From contig JACQVI010000105.1 in the NCBI GenBank assembly GCA_016209795.1, positions 1 through 41,623 on the forward strand: a stretch of DNA of 41,623 nt. The letters are read 5' to 3'. A program made the translations under genes and the position numbers. Below the pieces are notes generated by a model. The model was not told the DNA's origin, searched no databases, and saw only the letters and a list, made by a program, of their open reading frames with translations. The stretch is from Ignavibacteriota bacterium (GTDB lineage Bacteria; Bacteroidota; Ignavibacteria; UBA10030; SZUA-254). This document shows, in pieces, positions 1-9,147 of this stretch. Position 1 is the stretch's first letter; each line of letters starts with the position of its first letter.

Positions 1-1456
1 AAGAATTGCATTGTGAGAGTATTGTTGGATCCACGCGATAAGGTCTCTGACTGATGAGGATTAACCCCATCCCATACTTTCGACCTTCTGTTGCAATACG
101 ACGAATTACTGGAAGGGATGGTACATCTTTTTCGCCCTCCATACGACTTGGAATAAAGTTGTGTGATTCTTCAACTACAGTGAGGAATCTTGGGATATTG
201 TCATCGATCCGATCCTCGATTAATTGACCGAGAATAGACGCTACTAGACCACGACGAATTTCATCACTATAACCCTCGAAATTCACAATGCTAATATGAT
301 CAAGCGAAATGAGTTCTTTCGAATTTTCCCCACTAGGCAAAGGTTTGGTTTTAAGTTTGCTACTAAGTGCGCGATTAGCCTTTTGCATAGCATAAAATTG
401 CTTACCAGCCCGGTTGCATTTTCGGATTAACGGTCCAACAATACGACTATCGAAAGTTGCTAGTTGAGGAGCATTTTGAGCAAGCCAGGGTTGATGAGTT
501 GTAGGCCAATTTTGGGTATCTTGTTTGAGTTTGTACAACAGCAACTGACCTAATCCCATTAATGCCCAGAAATGTTTTGCACTCAGATCAAGTTCAGGTA
601 AACTCTGCCCACCTATTCTATTTGATAATTGTCGAAGGGCATCTCGTACCACCTGGTTCTTTAGTGATTCTATCATTCGATTCAAGAAATCGGCTTGAGG
701 CCCCTCAACAGATTCACCGGACAGAGCAGAAACGAAATCTATAATGCTATCATTCTCCTCCTGAACAAGGTCTATTGTGGGATTGTAAATCACCACCTTC
801 TCCGGAAACACGTTTTGTAAGCCTATATAATCAGCGTGTGAATCAAAAATCAAGACAGGATATTTCTGTTTGAACAATTCTTCTATCACTCGACGCGTCG
901 CAACAGTCTTCCCTGCACCTGTCGCAGCAAGGATAGCTAAGTGACGAGCAACTATAGCATGGGCATCCACATAGACGGCAAACTCTGATCTTGATCGCAA
1001 GTGACCAAGATGTAACTTTCGATGTGACTCTAGATCGCCTGTTATTACTTTTTCTACGTCCTCTTTCGGAGCAATGTAAACACTTGATGCAGGCTGAAGC
1101 GGGTACGTAAGAGGCTCTATTTTTGCGCTATCACTTTCTTTACCTAGAACCGAACACTTTGCAGTTATCATTTCTCGGGATAGTGATATAACTGTATCAA
1201 AAGCACTTATACCCTGAAATGATAATTCTTGAGCAGCTTCCTCCGGAAACAACGGATTTATTCTCTCAATCTCAACTACTTTTGCCCAGACGCGAAATGT
1301 ATCCTTTTGATTTTCTCCCGTCGAGTCAATCTTGAAGGCATCAACAGCAACAAGATCTTGTAGCTGCACACGTCCAGGTGTGATCGTAAAATAGAATTCA
1401 GATGGCTTAGTTACTCCGACGACAGTTCCTACAATGTCTTTCTTGTTAGTCGGCAT
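1..1456 (-). CDS. HerA-like hexameric ATPase/helicase (DUF87), 3' end truncated by the window edge
   Basis: Not in the ORF track because it runs off the window. Minus-strand reading from ATG at 1456 gives MPTNKKDIVGTVVGVTKPSEFYFTITPGRVQLQDLVAVDAFK..., then Walker A LAILAATGAGKTVATRRVIEELFKQKYPVLIFDSHADY. Lies 11 bp downstream of a NurA-like gene. Confidence 0.85.
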   Translation of the reverse strand, partial: MPTNKKDIVGTVVGVTKPSEFYFTITPGRVQLQDLVAVDAFKIDSTGENQKDTFRVWAKVVEIERINPLFPEEAAQELSFQGISAFDTVISLSREMITAKCSVLGKESDSAKIEPLTYPLQPASSVYIAPKEDVEKVITGDLESHRKLHLGHLRSRSEFAVYVDAHAIVARHLAILAATGAGKTVATRRVIEELFKQKYPVLIFDSHADYIGLQNVFPEKVVIYNPTIDLVQEENDSIIDFVSALSGESVEGPQADFLNRMIESLKNQVVRDALRQLSNRIGGQSLPELDLSAKHFWALMGLGQLLLYKLKQDTQNWPTTHQPWLAQNAPQLATFDSRIVGPLIRKCNRAGKQFYAMQKANRALSSKLKTKPLPSGENSKELISLDHISIVNFEGYSDEIRRGLVASILGQLIEDRIDDNIPRFLTVVEESHNFIPSRMEGEKDVPSLPVIRRIATEGRKYGMGLILISQRPYRVDPTILSQCNS

Positions 1457-1467
1457 GCTATTTCCTT

Positions 1468-2886
1468 TTAGGCTTTTGGTCTCAAGTTAAATTCTCTCTG
1501 ATGCAAGTAATAAAAAAGAAGAACCCTTTCAAGTTCCTCCTGGTTCAATTGTTGATCTATAGCAAGCCTTCCAAAGTTGAACAGGACGTATTTCTTATAC
1601 GCCTCTACCATCCAAGCCGGAACTTTTGCAAACTTATCGGCTATATCCAAGCCGACAGGGAAGGCATAATTCGGGAGTAATCGAGAATATTCGTATGTTT
1701 TGCACAAGGCTCGGATTCGTGCGCTCGGTACCTGAAGAGTAGGAAATTCCACCCTTATTGCTAAAGCATTCTGCACTGGTTTCAAGTAGGTATAAGAAAT
1801 CAGAGGTAGTTTTTTCTCAAAATCAGCAAGCTCCCCAACAAAACCACTGTAGCGATCTTTAGCATCATAAAATGAAATGTATTCACCTGGATTTAGTATC
1901 AATGAAAAAAGAAAGGAATCATTATAATTCGTAGAGCGAATGATTTGCTCAGCATCAGCTTCGTAGTTGCGCAATGGACGGCCTAGGAATTTTTCAGTCA
2001 CTCCTGAATCACTCTTCAATGCTTTGACCATGATGTTATGCGTTATCTCGGTAGCCTCAGCTCGTTCGACAACGCCAATCAAATCGACGCCTCGCTTTTG
2101 TGCTACAAGAATAACCATGTTGAGCAAGAAAGAAATGAAGCAGTTAGCCTTAAGAGTATTATCGCTTCGGTGGTTATAGCACCAACAATGATGTTGCCCT
2201 CCAAAGACAACCGGACAATCTCTAAACGATTCTTCAAATTGTTGAATCAGTTCATCTGCACCCTCGGTCATAACGTCAATGTCTTTTTTATAGAACCAGT
2301 GTGGCGAATAGGCAGATAGCCGATAAAGAAGAGGTCCATGCAACATGATCAGCGAAACATCCTTATACTTTTCCTCACTAAGCACTCGTAGGATTGAACA
2401 AAGCTCAATAATGATCCGCACGACCGTGGAATAGTCATGCCGTCCTTTCTCGCCACCCTCTAGATTACCAATCAAGACTGGAAAAAACTCGAAGGTCTCT
2501 CTTCTCTGCAAATCATGTTCTCCCTCTTTTATTCTAAAGATCCCTCCCCTCACGATTAATGGAACTCGGAAAAATATCTCAGCTTCTCCTACACCTCCGT
2601 CAATAAAGCAAGTCGTGATTTGCTCTTTCCCAAGTTTTAGATCAGACTCGTGAATCACTAAACCATCCATTTCCCCTTTTTTGATCTGTTCTCTCAATAG
2701 TTCGGCGAAATCCAGCGTATTGTCAAGAAAGTTTTTTCTAACACTCGCAGCGACAGTCATTGAGCTTTGAGCAATACGAAGAAATAAGTCTGGTTCCTGT
2801 CGTATTCTGTCTTTTATGCTTGGTGTAGTCACTTGTTTTTCAGGAATTGTAGTCCATAGTGTACAAAAAATCTCGGAGGGAATCAA
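1468..2886 (-). CDS. NurA-domain nuclease-like protein
   Basis: 472 aa; NurA-like FIDGGVG acidic motif followed by FFRVPLIVRGG, C-terminal YAFPVGLDIADKFAKV segment, and direct adjacency to a HerA ATPase. Confidence 0.7.
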   Translation of the reverse strand: MIPSEIFCTLWTTIPEKQVTTPSIKDRIRQEPDLFLRIAQSSMTVAASVRKNFLDNTLDFAELLREQIKKGEMDGLVIHESDLKLGKEQITTCFIDGGVGEAEIFFRVPLIVRGGIFRIKEGEHDLQRRETFEFFPVLIGNLEGGEKGRHDYSTVVRIIIELCSILRVLSEEKYKDVSLIMLHGPLLYRLSAYSPHWFYKKDIDVMTEGADELIQQFEESFRDCPVVFGGQHHCWCYNHRSDNTLKANCFISFLLNMVILVAQKRGVDLIGVVERAEATEITHNIMVKALKSDSGVTEKFLGRPLRNYEADAEQIIRSTNYNDSFLFSLILNPGEYISFYDAKDRYSGFVGELADFEKKLPLISYTYLKPVQNALAIRVEFPTLQVPSARIRALCKTYEYSRLLPNYAFPVGLDIADKFAKVPAWMVEAYKKYVLFNFGRLAIDQQLNQEELERVLLFYYLHQREFNLRPKA

Positions 2887-2892
2887 AATTTC

Positions 2893-2939
2893 ACCTCCCC
2901 TGCGTTCCCTCCTTAGTACGGAGGGAATAAAGGGGTGGT
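2893..2939. repeat. Nested palindromic intergenic element (copy 1)
   Basis: Inner perfect stem ttccctcc(2905-2912)/ggagggaa(2920-2927) with 7-nt loop; outer near-perfect acctcccc(2893-2900)/ggggtggt(2932-2939). Confidence 0.6.
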
Positions 2940-3658
2940 CAAAACAAAGATTCTTGAGTTGACGTTGGCGTTTTTGGAATCGTTTCTCCCCTTCTCAATG
3001 CATTCACCAGCAAATGCGCCTGTCGTGTCGGCTCGGGAATGCGGTAGCCTTTTGTGCATTGCATAACAACACGAATTGCATCATCCAACGCAATCCGATG
3101 TCCAACTGAGACAAACACAGGGCTAACATTGTCTTCTGTGCGCAAGGCAACACCAATGGTTTCATCTTTATCAATCAGCGGAGAGTAACTTCCTGCCTCC
3201 TGCGGTGGCTCTTCATATTTACCAATGAGAAGACTTTTCGCACAGCCGATTGTGGGCAGATCAAGCAATAGTCCAAGATGACAAGCAATTCCAAAGCGTC
3301 GAGGATGAGCAAGTCCCTGTCCGTCAATCATCAGTGCATCAGGAGCTACGGTTAATCCTTCCCATGCCTCAAGCACTGCAGGTGATTCTCGAAATGAAAG
3401 CAATCCAGGAATGTATGGGAATTTCACTCTTGTAACAGCAGTACTATGAGCAATCTCGACAAGCTCGGGTAACTGGAGAACCACAACTCCTGCATAAACA
3501 ACGTCAGAGCCTTTGTCGAATGAAATGTCACAGCCTGCAATCGTGTGGATTGGCTTGGAGAGTTTTTCCACGATGATCTTCGAGCACAGCTCCTTCTGGA
3601 TTGCGATGGCTTGTGCGGGTGTGACGTTCCAAGAGTGGAGTTGTTGCAGTTTGGTCAT
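2939..3658 (-). CDS. nfi: Endonuclease V (deoxyinosine 3'-endonuclease)
   Basis: AGCDISFDKGSDVVYAGVVVL, FPYIPGLLSFRESPAVLEAWEGL, DALMIDGQGLAHPRRFGIACHLGLLLDLPTIGCAKSLL: characteristic EndoV motifs. Confidence 0.93.
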   Translation of the reverse strand: MTKLQQLHSWNVTPAQAIAIQKELCSKIIVEKLSKPIHTIAGCDISFDKGSDVVYAGVVVLQLPELVEIAHSTAVTRVKFPYIPGLLSFRESPAVLEAWEGLTVAPDALMIDGQGLAHPRRFGIACHLGLLLDLPTIGCAKSLLIGKYEEPPQEAGSYSPLIDKDETIGVALRTEDNVSPVFVSVGHRIALDDAIRVVMQCTKGYRIPEPTRQAHLLVNALRRGETIPKTPTSTQESLF

Positions 3659-4191
3659 TTATTCACTACCAACGTCCCCGCCATGATATCATGCAGTGCT
3701 TGCTTCTGTTGTGTAAAAGCAGCCATGATGAAGCCGATGTAGAGAATGAGTCCCGAAAGGATTTTCCCGAAATATCTGCCAGTTGCCCGACCGAACGAGA
3801 TCATACTCCCATTCATGTCGGTTACCTTGATACCAAGCGCCATCTTTCCAAGTGTTGCACCCTTGGTTGATTCCATGATCGCAAAGTAAAGCCATTGTCC
3901 GATGATAAGAACAATGATGGCACTCATATATGCGCCCAAGAAAAGCGCCAAGAAACCCGCCGATACTTCCTCATTGCCGTAATAATCGTGTGATGATGTA
4001 AATAATCCGATGCCTAACAAACCTAACAGCGGCACGATGATAATAAAACATGCGATAGAGATTATGATGCTATCGATAATGTATGCAGCGAAGCGTTTCC
4101 AAAACCCTGCATACGTTGCCATTGGATGTTGCATAGGGGTAGGTCCGATGGGCGGTTGGGTAGTAGATTGTTGCATTTTTCCCTCCTTCAA
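3655..4191 (-). CDS. RDD family membrane protein
   Basis: GFWKRFAAYIIDSIIISI N-terminal RDD signature, multiple TM segments, TLGKMALGIKVTDMNG; ATGA overlap with the endonuclease V gene. Confidence 0.85.
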   Translation of the reverse strand: MKEGKMQQSTTQPPIGPTPMQHPMATYAGFWKRFAAYIIDSIIISIACFIIIVPLLGLLGIGLFTSSHDYYGNEEVSAGFLALFLGAYMSAIIVLIIGQWLYFAIMESTKGATLGKMALGIKVTDMNGSMISFGRATGRYFGKILSGLILYIGFIMAAFTQQKQALHDIMAGTLVVNK

Positions 4192-4248
4192 TTGGTTTTT
4201 AATGAAGTTTACGAAAAATATTAGACGTGTTCAAGTTTTCAACCTTTT

Positions 4249-5364
4249 TTATCGAAGTCGTGTTGCCAAGCCCAGCGGGAAGAAATTCACACTGAAGCCG
4301 GAGACAAATCGTCCTTGCTCACCAAGTGCACAGAAGAATCCCGGGGAGAATCTCCCAAATGAAATAATGCCAGGATAGACATTGATATGAAACTTATAAT
4401 TACTGATACCTGAAAACAACACTGAAGCTAACAGTGAATTGTCACGATCGTAGAAAAATCCCACATTCCATGTCAGCGTGACGGTAAGTTTGCGGGCGTT
4501 TGTTTGTTCTTCGGTGCTTACTAATTCCTTTGCTCGAAGTCCAGCTCCAAGAGAGAAGTATTCTCCACTCTCAGTTTCATATGAGAGTCCTGATAGTCCT
4601 GTCAACCCCCAATAGTAAAAGTAACTGAGGCGCTCAGAGAATGGGAGTTTGTATTTGATCGAGAAATTTTGTCCTTGATTTTCGATGGTCCGGGCGCTCG
4701 GATTGTACGTTGGCTGAGTTGACCAGTCTGCCATGTTCAGGGTTTGAGAAAAAAACTTCTGGACACCATCGATGCTGAACAAAACAATGCTGAGTGGATT
4801 GAATACATACACATCGGCTATGGGATCGACGTTGATACCTTCAAACGCATTGTTCTCGACAATCTCGTTGAGAAAATGGTAGACAGCAATTGTGCCAAGT
4901 GCAAGCAGCGTTGGATGACTGTAGTTATGGTATCGATACCATTCTTTTACAGCAACATAACTCATGCCTCCACCGATGAGATGGTTTTGATAATTGGGCC
5001 AATACTGTGCATTCTTTTTCTTGAGGCTGCCCGGATAGATTTCGTTGCCTAGGAAATTTTTCCATCCAAATTCATTAATCGAGCGAACGGGATGGGAGAG
5101 GTTTGCAATAACATTGTTGAAACCATTCTTGTATCGGATTTCGAAGAGGTTCCTGGTTCGATTGTCATATTGCAGGATACCAAAGCCGCCGTTGATGATG
5201 AGCGCAAGTGGATTGAAAATTGACTCAGAGCCATAGTTGCGTCCATGATAGAAATAGTACTGCTCCTCTTGACTGTGGGCAACGGTCGAGAATATCATGG
5301 TAAGCAGGAAAAGTGCCTTGAGAGGAAATGAGAGACAGTATTTCTGCAGCGATTCGATGTTCAT
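4249..5364 (-). CDS. DUF3943-like hypothetical protein (probable envelope protein)
   Basis: Start refined to MNIESLQKYCLSFPLKALFLL (signal-like). NEIVENNAFEGINVDPIADVYVFNPLSI resembles DUF3943. ATGA overlap with the upstream LOG gene favours this start over 5400. Confidence 0.55.
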   Translation of the reverse strand: MNIESLQKYCLSFPLKALFLLTMIFSTVAHSQEEQYYFYHGRNYGSESIFNPLALIINGGFGILQYDNRTRNLFEIRYKNGFNNVIANLSHPVRSINEFGWKNFLGNEIYPGSLKKKNAQYWPNYQNHLIGGGMSYVAVKEWYRYHNYSHPTLLALGTIAVYHFLNEIVENNAFEGINVDPIADVYVFNPLSIVLFSIDGVQKFFSQTLNMADWSTQPTYNPSARTIENQGQNFSIKYKLPFSERLSYFYYWGLTGLSGLSYETESGEYFSLGAGLRAKELVSTEEQTNARKLTVTLTWNVGFFYDRDNSLLASVLFSGISNYKFHINVYPGIISFGRFSPGFFCALGEQGRFVSGFSVNFFPLGLATRLR

Positions 5365-5930
5365 GCCGTTTGCAAACTCTTGTTCAATAGAGTAAGACAT
5401 TCTTCCGGAGTTCGGACAAGCTGAACATACGATGTCGCATTCGTTAAGCCCTCATGAGAAAGTTCATCCTTGAGCGTCTGGACAACGGGTGACCAAAAGT
5501 CACCTAATACAATAATCGGTTTATGCCGAAGCAGTCGTTTATTCATCTGTTCCCAGACAGCAGCGAGTTCCAGCAATGTTCCTGTGCTGCCTTTCAGGAC
5601 AACATACGCATCTCCGAGTTCAATCAGCTTTAGCAAACGGTCAATGAGCGTTTTCACAACGATCTTCTGAATAATGTACGCATTTGCTTCGATACTAAAT
5701 TGCTCAGTAACGACGCCAATTGTTTTTCCACCTGCCTCTTTTGCTCCTCGAGCGCTTGCTTCCATGATACCGCCATATCCACCGTTGCAGATGATATAGT
5801 TATCTCTGGCTAAAAGCTTTCCAAGTTGGTAAGTAGATTGATATAGTGGTTCATTTGGTAGCGTTTGGGAACTACCAAAGATAGTAATGGTTCGAGGTTC
5901 GGGGTTTGAGGATTGAGTTTCAGGTTTCAT
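5361..5930 (-). CDS. LOG/TIGR00725-like Rossmann-fold nucleotide-binding protein
   Basis: ITIFGSSQT...IICNGGYGGIMEASARGAKEAGGKTIGVVTE typical of the LOG ('lysine decarboxylase'-like) family. Confidence 0.8.
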   Translation of the reverse strand: MKPETQSSNPEPRTITIFGSSQTLPNEPLYQSTYQLGKLLARDNYIICNGGYGGIMEASARGAKEAGGKTIGVVTEQFSIEANAYIIQKIVVKTLIDRLLKLIELGDAYVVLKGSTGTLLELAAVWEQMNKRLLRHKPIIVLGDFWSPVVQTLKDELSHEGLTNATSYVQLVRTPEECLTLLNKSLQTA

Positions 5931-5972
5931 AGTTCAAGTTTGATTACGGATTTCAGATTACAGCATTCAGGA
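5889..5972. repeat. Degenerate heptanucleotide-phased array (about 12 units)
   Basis: GGTTCGA GGTTCGG GGTTTGA GGATTGA GTTTCAG GTTTCAT AGTTCAA GTTTGAT TACGGAT TTCAGAT TACAGCA TTCAGGA; extends into the first codons of the LOG gene. Confidence 0.75.
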
Positions 5973-5983
5973 AATAATTAACC

Positions 5984-6011
5984 ATGTAACCACTGACTAC
6001 TCACTAGTAAC
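5984..6011. repeat. Second heptanucleotide-phased array (4 units) overlapping the TonB receptor stop codon
   Basis: ATGTAAC CACTGAC TACTCAC TAGTAAC with conserved T at unit position 4 and AC at 6-7. Confidence 0.6.
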
Positions 6012-7993
6012 TAATCCAAAAATTCCCAACTAATACTGAACCTAATCGCACGGTCAGGCATGGGATAAAATGTTGTTGTAATATACTGACGATCTAACAG
6101 ATTTTCCCAGATGAGGTGAAAGTACGCATCGCCGAGATGGGCGATTAATATGAAATCTATTGCAGCTGAAGCGGGGATATCGTCCAACGTACTTGGGAGA
6201 AAAACTTGCGCCTGCTGATTATACTCGACTGCACGGTACGAGCTAAAGGCGCGTCCGCGGAATCCGGTTTTTAAATCGAGATGGTTGTTGAAGAGCTTAT
6301 CCCAGAAGTAGATTCCGCCGGTTCCGCTCCAACGAGGAAGGAATCTGAATTCCTTGAAACCATTCGTGATCGTTATATATTGAGCGTTTCCTTCTACGGA
6401 GAAACTTCCAAGACGAAAAGCTTCTGTTGCTGTCAGGCCCTCGTGTATTCTTTTTCTGTCAAGATCTATTACATATTCACATGATGGGTCATTGAGCTCG
6501 TCATAAGTTAACTCAAGAGGATCTTCAATCATTCTGTAGAAATACTTAATCGTCATCCATCCTACGGGTTGATTCGAAAGTGTTAATCCTACTTCCGCAA
6601 GATGATGGTTCTCACGATACTCTCCAGCGATTTGACATTTTGTTGGGTCAATGTCCCAGTAGGTTTCTTGAAAGGTAGTGAAACGATATGAATTGGAATA
6701 TCCAGCAGATGCTTCCAACCAATCTAATAACTTTGCTCTCGAATCAACGCCGTATGATAAGTCTTTGTGCCCGAGGTAACTATCGAACCGTGCATAAGGC
6801 GAAAAGATAACGGTATGGAATGGTTGAAATCCTAGCCTGCTGTACGTACTCCAAAGTGTTCTTATACGTTGTCCTGTTACATCGCTTGCAATCACACCGC
6901 GTGATTGAAACTCGGCTCCAACATCAAGTTGGTGGTTTTGTATCATGGTGTGTTGAGTGAGCTTTACCCCGTACCACTGCGTTAGGTGATCTTCCTTAAC
7001 GAAAATCCCATTTGAATTCGGGCGGTTTTCTTCGTCACGGTACTCTCGGAGATTGTCAGAGAAGTAAAGCGTTACGGTGCTTATGGCATTCGTGTCGGGA
7101 AAGAACTTTGCAGCGATTCCAAGCTGCGCGTCATGTCGTGTGATTTTCTCGTAGGAATCGGTGTTTCGCATAGTTGCACGCAGGCGGTCAAATCGAAACT
7201 CGGGTGATGTCGTATCGTGGACTCCACCATTCAAGCCGAGAAAGGTCTGGTTGTACATTCCCGACGCAACTACATTCACTCGATTGCTGATGTTGTAGCG
7301 GATCTTTCCACGGACATTCCACGCATCGTAATCGCTATTGGGAAACCTTCCGTCAAAGGTATTGTGCAGTGCGCCGAGGGTGACGTTCAAACCGCGAATG
7401 ATGTCTTGACTAATCAAACCATCAACCACTCCAAAACCGTAAATCGACTCGCTATAGCGAATGCGAGAGTACGGTCGGATTGCTTTCTTACTTTTGGTAA
7501 CCATGTTTATTGTAGCGCCAGTGCCGTTTAAGCCATACAGGAATGCACGCGGTCCAGTGATCACTTCGATCCGCTCGATGTTTTCCGTTGGGTAAAGATT
7601 AGGATCGAATAAACCTGTCAGAGGTTCGTTCAGCAAGACGCCATCACTCATGAATGCAATGCTTCTCGCATCGAGCCCTTGGATCGTTAAGCCATGGAAC
7701 TGTCCCGGACTACCAAGATCACGGATGAACATTCCCGGAGTCATGCTCAGTAAATCTCCGAGGTAGCGGTAATCCATGAAGTTGATAGTGGAGTCAGGAA
7801 TGATGTACTCCGATCCAAGCGGGCGTTCGATCGAACCAACGAGTGGAATGGGTGTAATCGGCGTGCGTAGGGAATCGATCTTTTCGGTGAGTGCAGTATC
7901 ATCTTGTACAACCTGCGCATAGACTTGGTTAAGAAAAGAAAACATCGTGAGCGCAATTGCAATTCGTGAAGAGGCAAGGATGTGGCGTACCAT
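6011..7993 (-). CDS. TonB-dependent outer-membrane receptor
   Basis: Plug-domain motifs (GLTIQGLDARSIAFMSDGVLLNEPLTGLFDP, IERIEVITGPRAFLYGLNGTGATINMVTK), long beta-barrel C-terminus ending in aromatic-rich SISWEFLD. Confidence 0.9.
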   Translation of the reverse strand: MVRHILASSRIAIALTMFSFLNQVYAQVVQDDTALTEKIDSLRTPITPIPLVGSIERPLGSEYIIPDSTINFMDYRYLGDLLSMTPGMFIRDLGSPGQFHGLTIQGLDARSIAFMSDGVLLNEPLTGLFDPNLYPTENIERIEVITGPRAFLYGLNGTGATINMVTKSKKAIRPYSRIRYSESIYGFGVVDGLISQDIIRGLNVTLGALHNTFDGRFPNSDYDAWNVRGKIRYNISNRVNVVASGMYNQTFLGLNGGVHDTTSPEFRFDRLRATMRNTDSYEKITRHDAQLGIAAKFFPDTNAISTVTLYFSDNLREYRDEENRPNSNGIFVKEDHLTQWYGVKLTQHTMIQNHQLDVGAEFQSRGVIASDVTGQRIRTLWSTYSRLGFQPFHTVIFSPYARFDSYLGHKDLSYGVDSRAKLLDWLEASAGYSNSYRFTTFQETYWDIDPTKCQIAGEYRENHHLAEVGLTLSNQPVGWMTIKYFYRMIEDPLELTYDELNDPSCEYVIDLDRKRIHEGLTATEAFRLGSFSVEGNAQYITITNGFKEFRFLPRWSGTGGIYFWDKLFNNHLDLKTGFRGRAFSSYRAVEYNQQAQVFLPSTLDDIPASAAIDFILIAHLGDAYFHLIWENLLDRQYITTTFYPMPDRAIRFSISWEFLD

Positions 7994-8017
7994 ATCTGAA
8001 AATTTTCACAGAATATA

Positions 8018-8097
8018 GAGAAAAGAGAAGCGAGAAGCAATTGTACCAACATTCATCTCACCGCTCACTGCTCTAAGCTCTTTGCTCTCCGCTCAAT
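8018..8097. repeat. Two opposed heptad-phased arrays
   Basis: GAGAAAA GAGAAGC GAGAAGC (8018-8038), then GCTCACT GCTCTAA GCTCTTT GCTCTCC GCTCAAT (8063-8097), GCTC recurring at exactly 7 bp (8063, 8070, 8077, 8084, 8091). Array 2 overlaps the ispE stop codon. Confidence 0.7.
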
Positions 8098-8953
8098 CTG
8101 GCTTGAAGTGTGGTTGTGTTGTGAACACCTGATAGTTTTTGCAAAGCTCTTTGCCAGCATCGTTTGCATATTGTTCGTTGCTGAATAATCCATAGACTGC
8201 AGAGCCGCTGCCTGACAACTGAGCAAAGACGGCACCAGCATCATACAACGCTTTTTTGACTTGTGCAACGTCACGATAGGATCGAAGTATCAGTGACTCG
8301 AAATCGTTATGGAGGAAGTTCATTAACATCCGGGGATCATTGATACTCTCAAGAAGAAGCTCTTTCAAAGAGGTTTGATTTCCCCCTTTTTTCTTTTGAC
8401 TTTTTAATTGAACGTTCTGATATGCCTGTGCTGTTGAGATATGCAGGCTCGGAAAGACGACAACGATCCAGTATGGGAGATCGAGATCAAAATATTCTAG
8501 AACCTCACCCCGTCCTGTTGTGTATGCTGTTCCTCGGCGAAGAAAATATGCAACATCGGAACCAAGCTGGAGTGCTATGGAGCAAAGTTCTTTGTCTGGA
8601 ACGTTGACGTTCCACAATTCAATAAGACCTCTTAGTGTTGCCGCTCCATCTGAACTCCCTCCTCCCAAGCCTGCACTAACTGGAATATTTTTCTTCAAAG
8701 AAATGTGTACGCCTTGTCGAGAGTTACAGTGCTGTTGAAGCAATTGTGCTGCACGAATACAGAGATTGCGCTCATCAGTCGGGAGTGTGAGATCGGTACA
8801 GGTTAATGAAATTGTTGAAGAGGGTTCGAGTGCAATCTCGTCGAATAGGTTAATCCGATGAAAAATTGTTTCGATGTCGTGGTAGCCATCCTCACGCTTG
8901 CGAAGAAGGCGAAGCCCAAGATTGATTTTAGCATATGCCTTTAGTGTAATCAT
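8093..8953 (-). CDS. ispE: 4-diphosphocytidyl-2-C-methyl-D-erythritol kinase
   Basis: MITLKAYAKINLGLRLLRKREDGYHDIETIFHRI, VSAGLGGGSSDGAATLRGL, QLSGSGSAVYGLF: GHMP kinase IspE signatures. Confidence 0.95.
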   Translation of the reverse strand: MITLKAYAKINLGLRLLRKREDGYHDIETIFHRINLFDEIALEPSSTISLTCTDLTLPTDERNLCIRAAQLLQQHCNSRQGVHISLKKNIPVSAGLGGGSSDGAATLRGLIELWNVNVPDKELCSIALQLGSDVAYFLRRGTAYTTGRGEVLEYFDLDLPYWIVVVFPSLHISTAQAYQNVQLKSQKKKGGNQTSLKELLLESINDPRMLMNFLHNDFESLILRSYRDVAQVKKALYDAGAVFAQLSGSGSAVYGLFSNEQYANDAGKELCKNYQVFTTQPHFKPD

Positions 8954-9009
8954 GGTGTTCTTGAAAAGTAAGTGAAACAATGTAAAGATGCAATCCAGTG
9001 CAAAACTGT

Positions 9010-9038
9010 TTGACTTTCACGGGGATGACAGGTATATT
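9010..9038 (+). promoter_or_regulatory. Sigma70-type promoter upstream of the 9148 gene
   Basis: TTGACT (9010-9015), 17-bp spacer, TATATT (9033-9038). Confidence 0.6.
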
Positions 9039-9147
9039 CCGACATGAGAATTAACATTACTAGAGAGCAATCGATATACAGCTCAATTGGGTTTTTTAAA
9101 CTTGATGCAAGTGATGGTTACCCATCACAAGATAATCATAGGCTATC

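Noticed and set aside
1967-2319. Plus-strand ORFs of 70 and 93 aa
   Set aside because: Antisense to the NurA-like gene, overlapping each other in different frames, no RBS or motif.
9111-9128. gtgatgg-ttac-ccatcac hairpin before the DUF1801-like gene
   Set aside because: Perfect 7-bp stem in a likely 5' UTR, but short, with no U-tract and no comparison available; could be chance.
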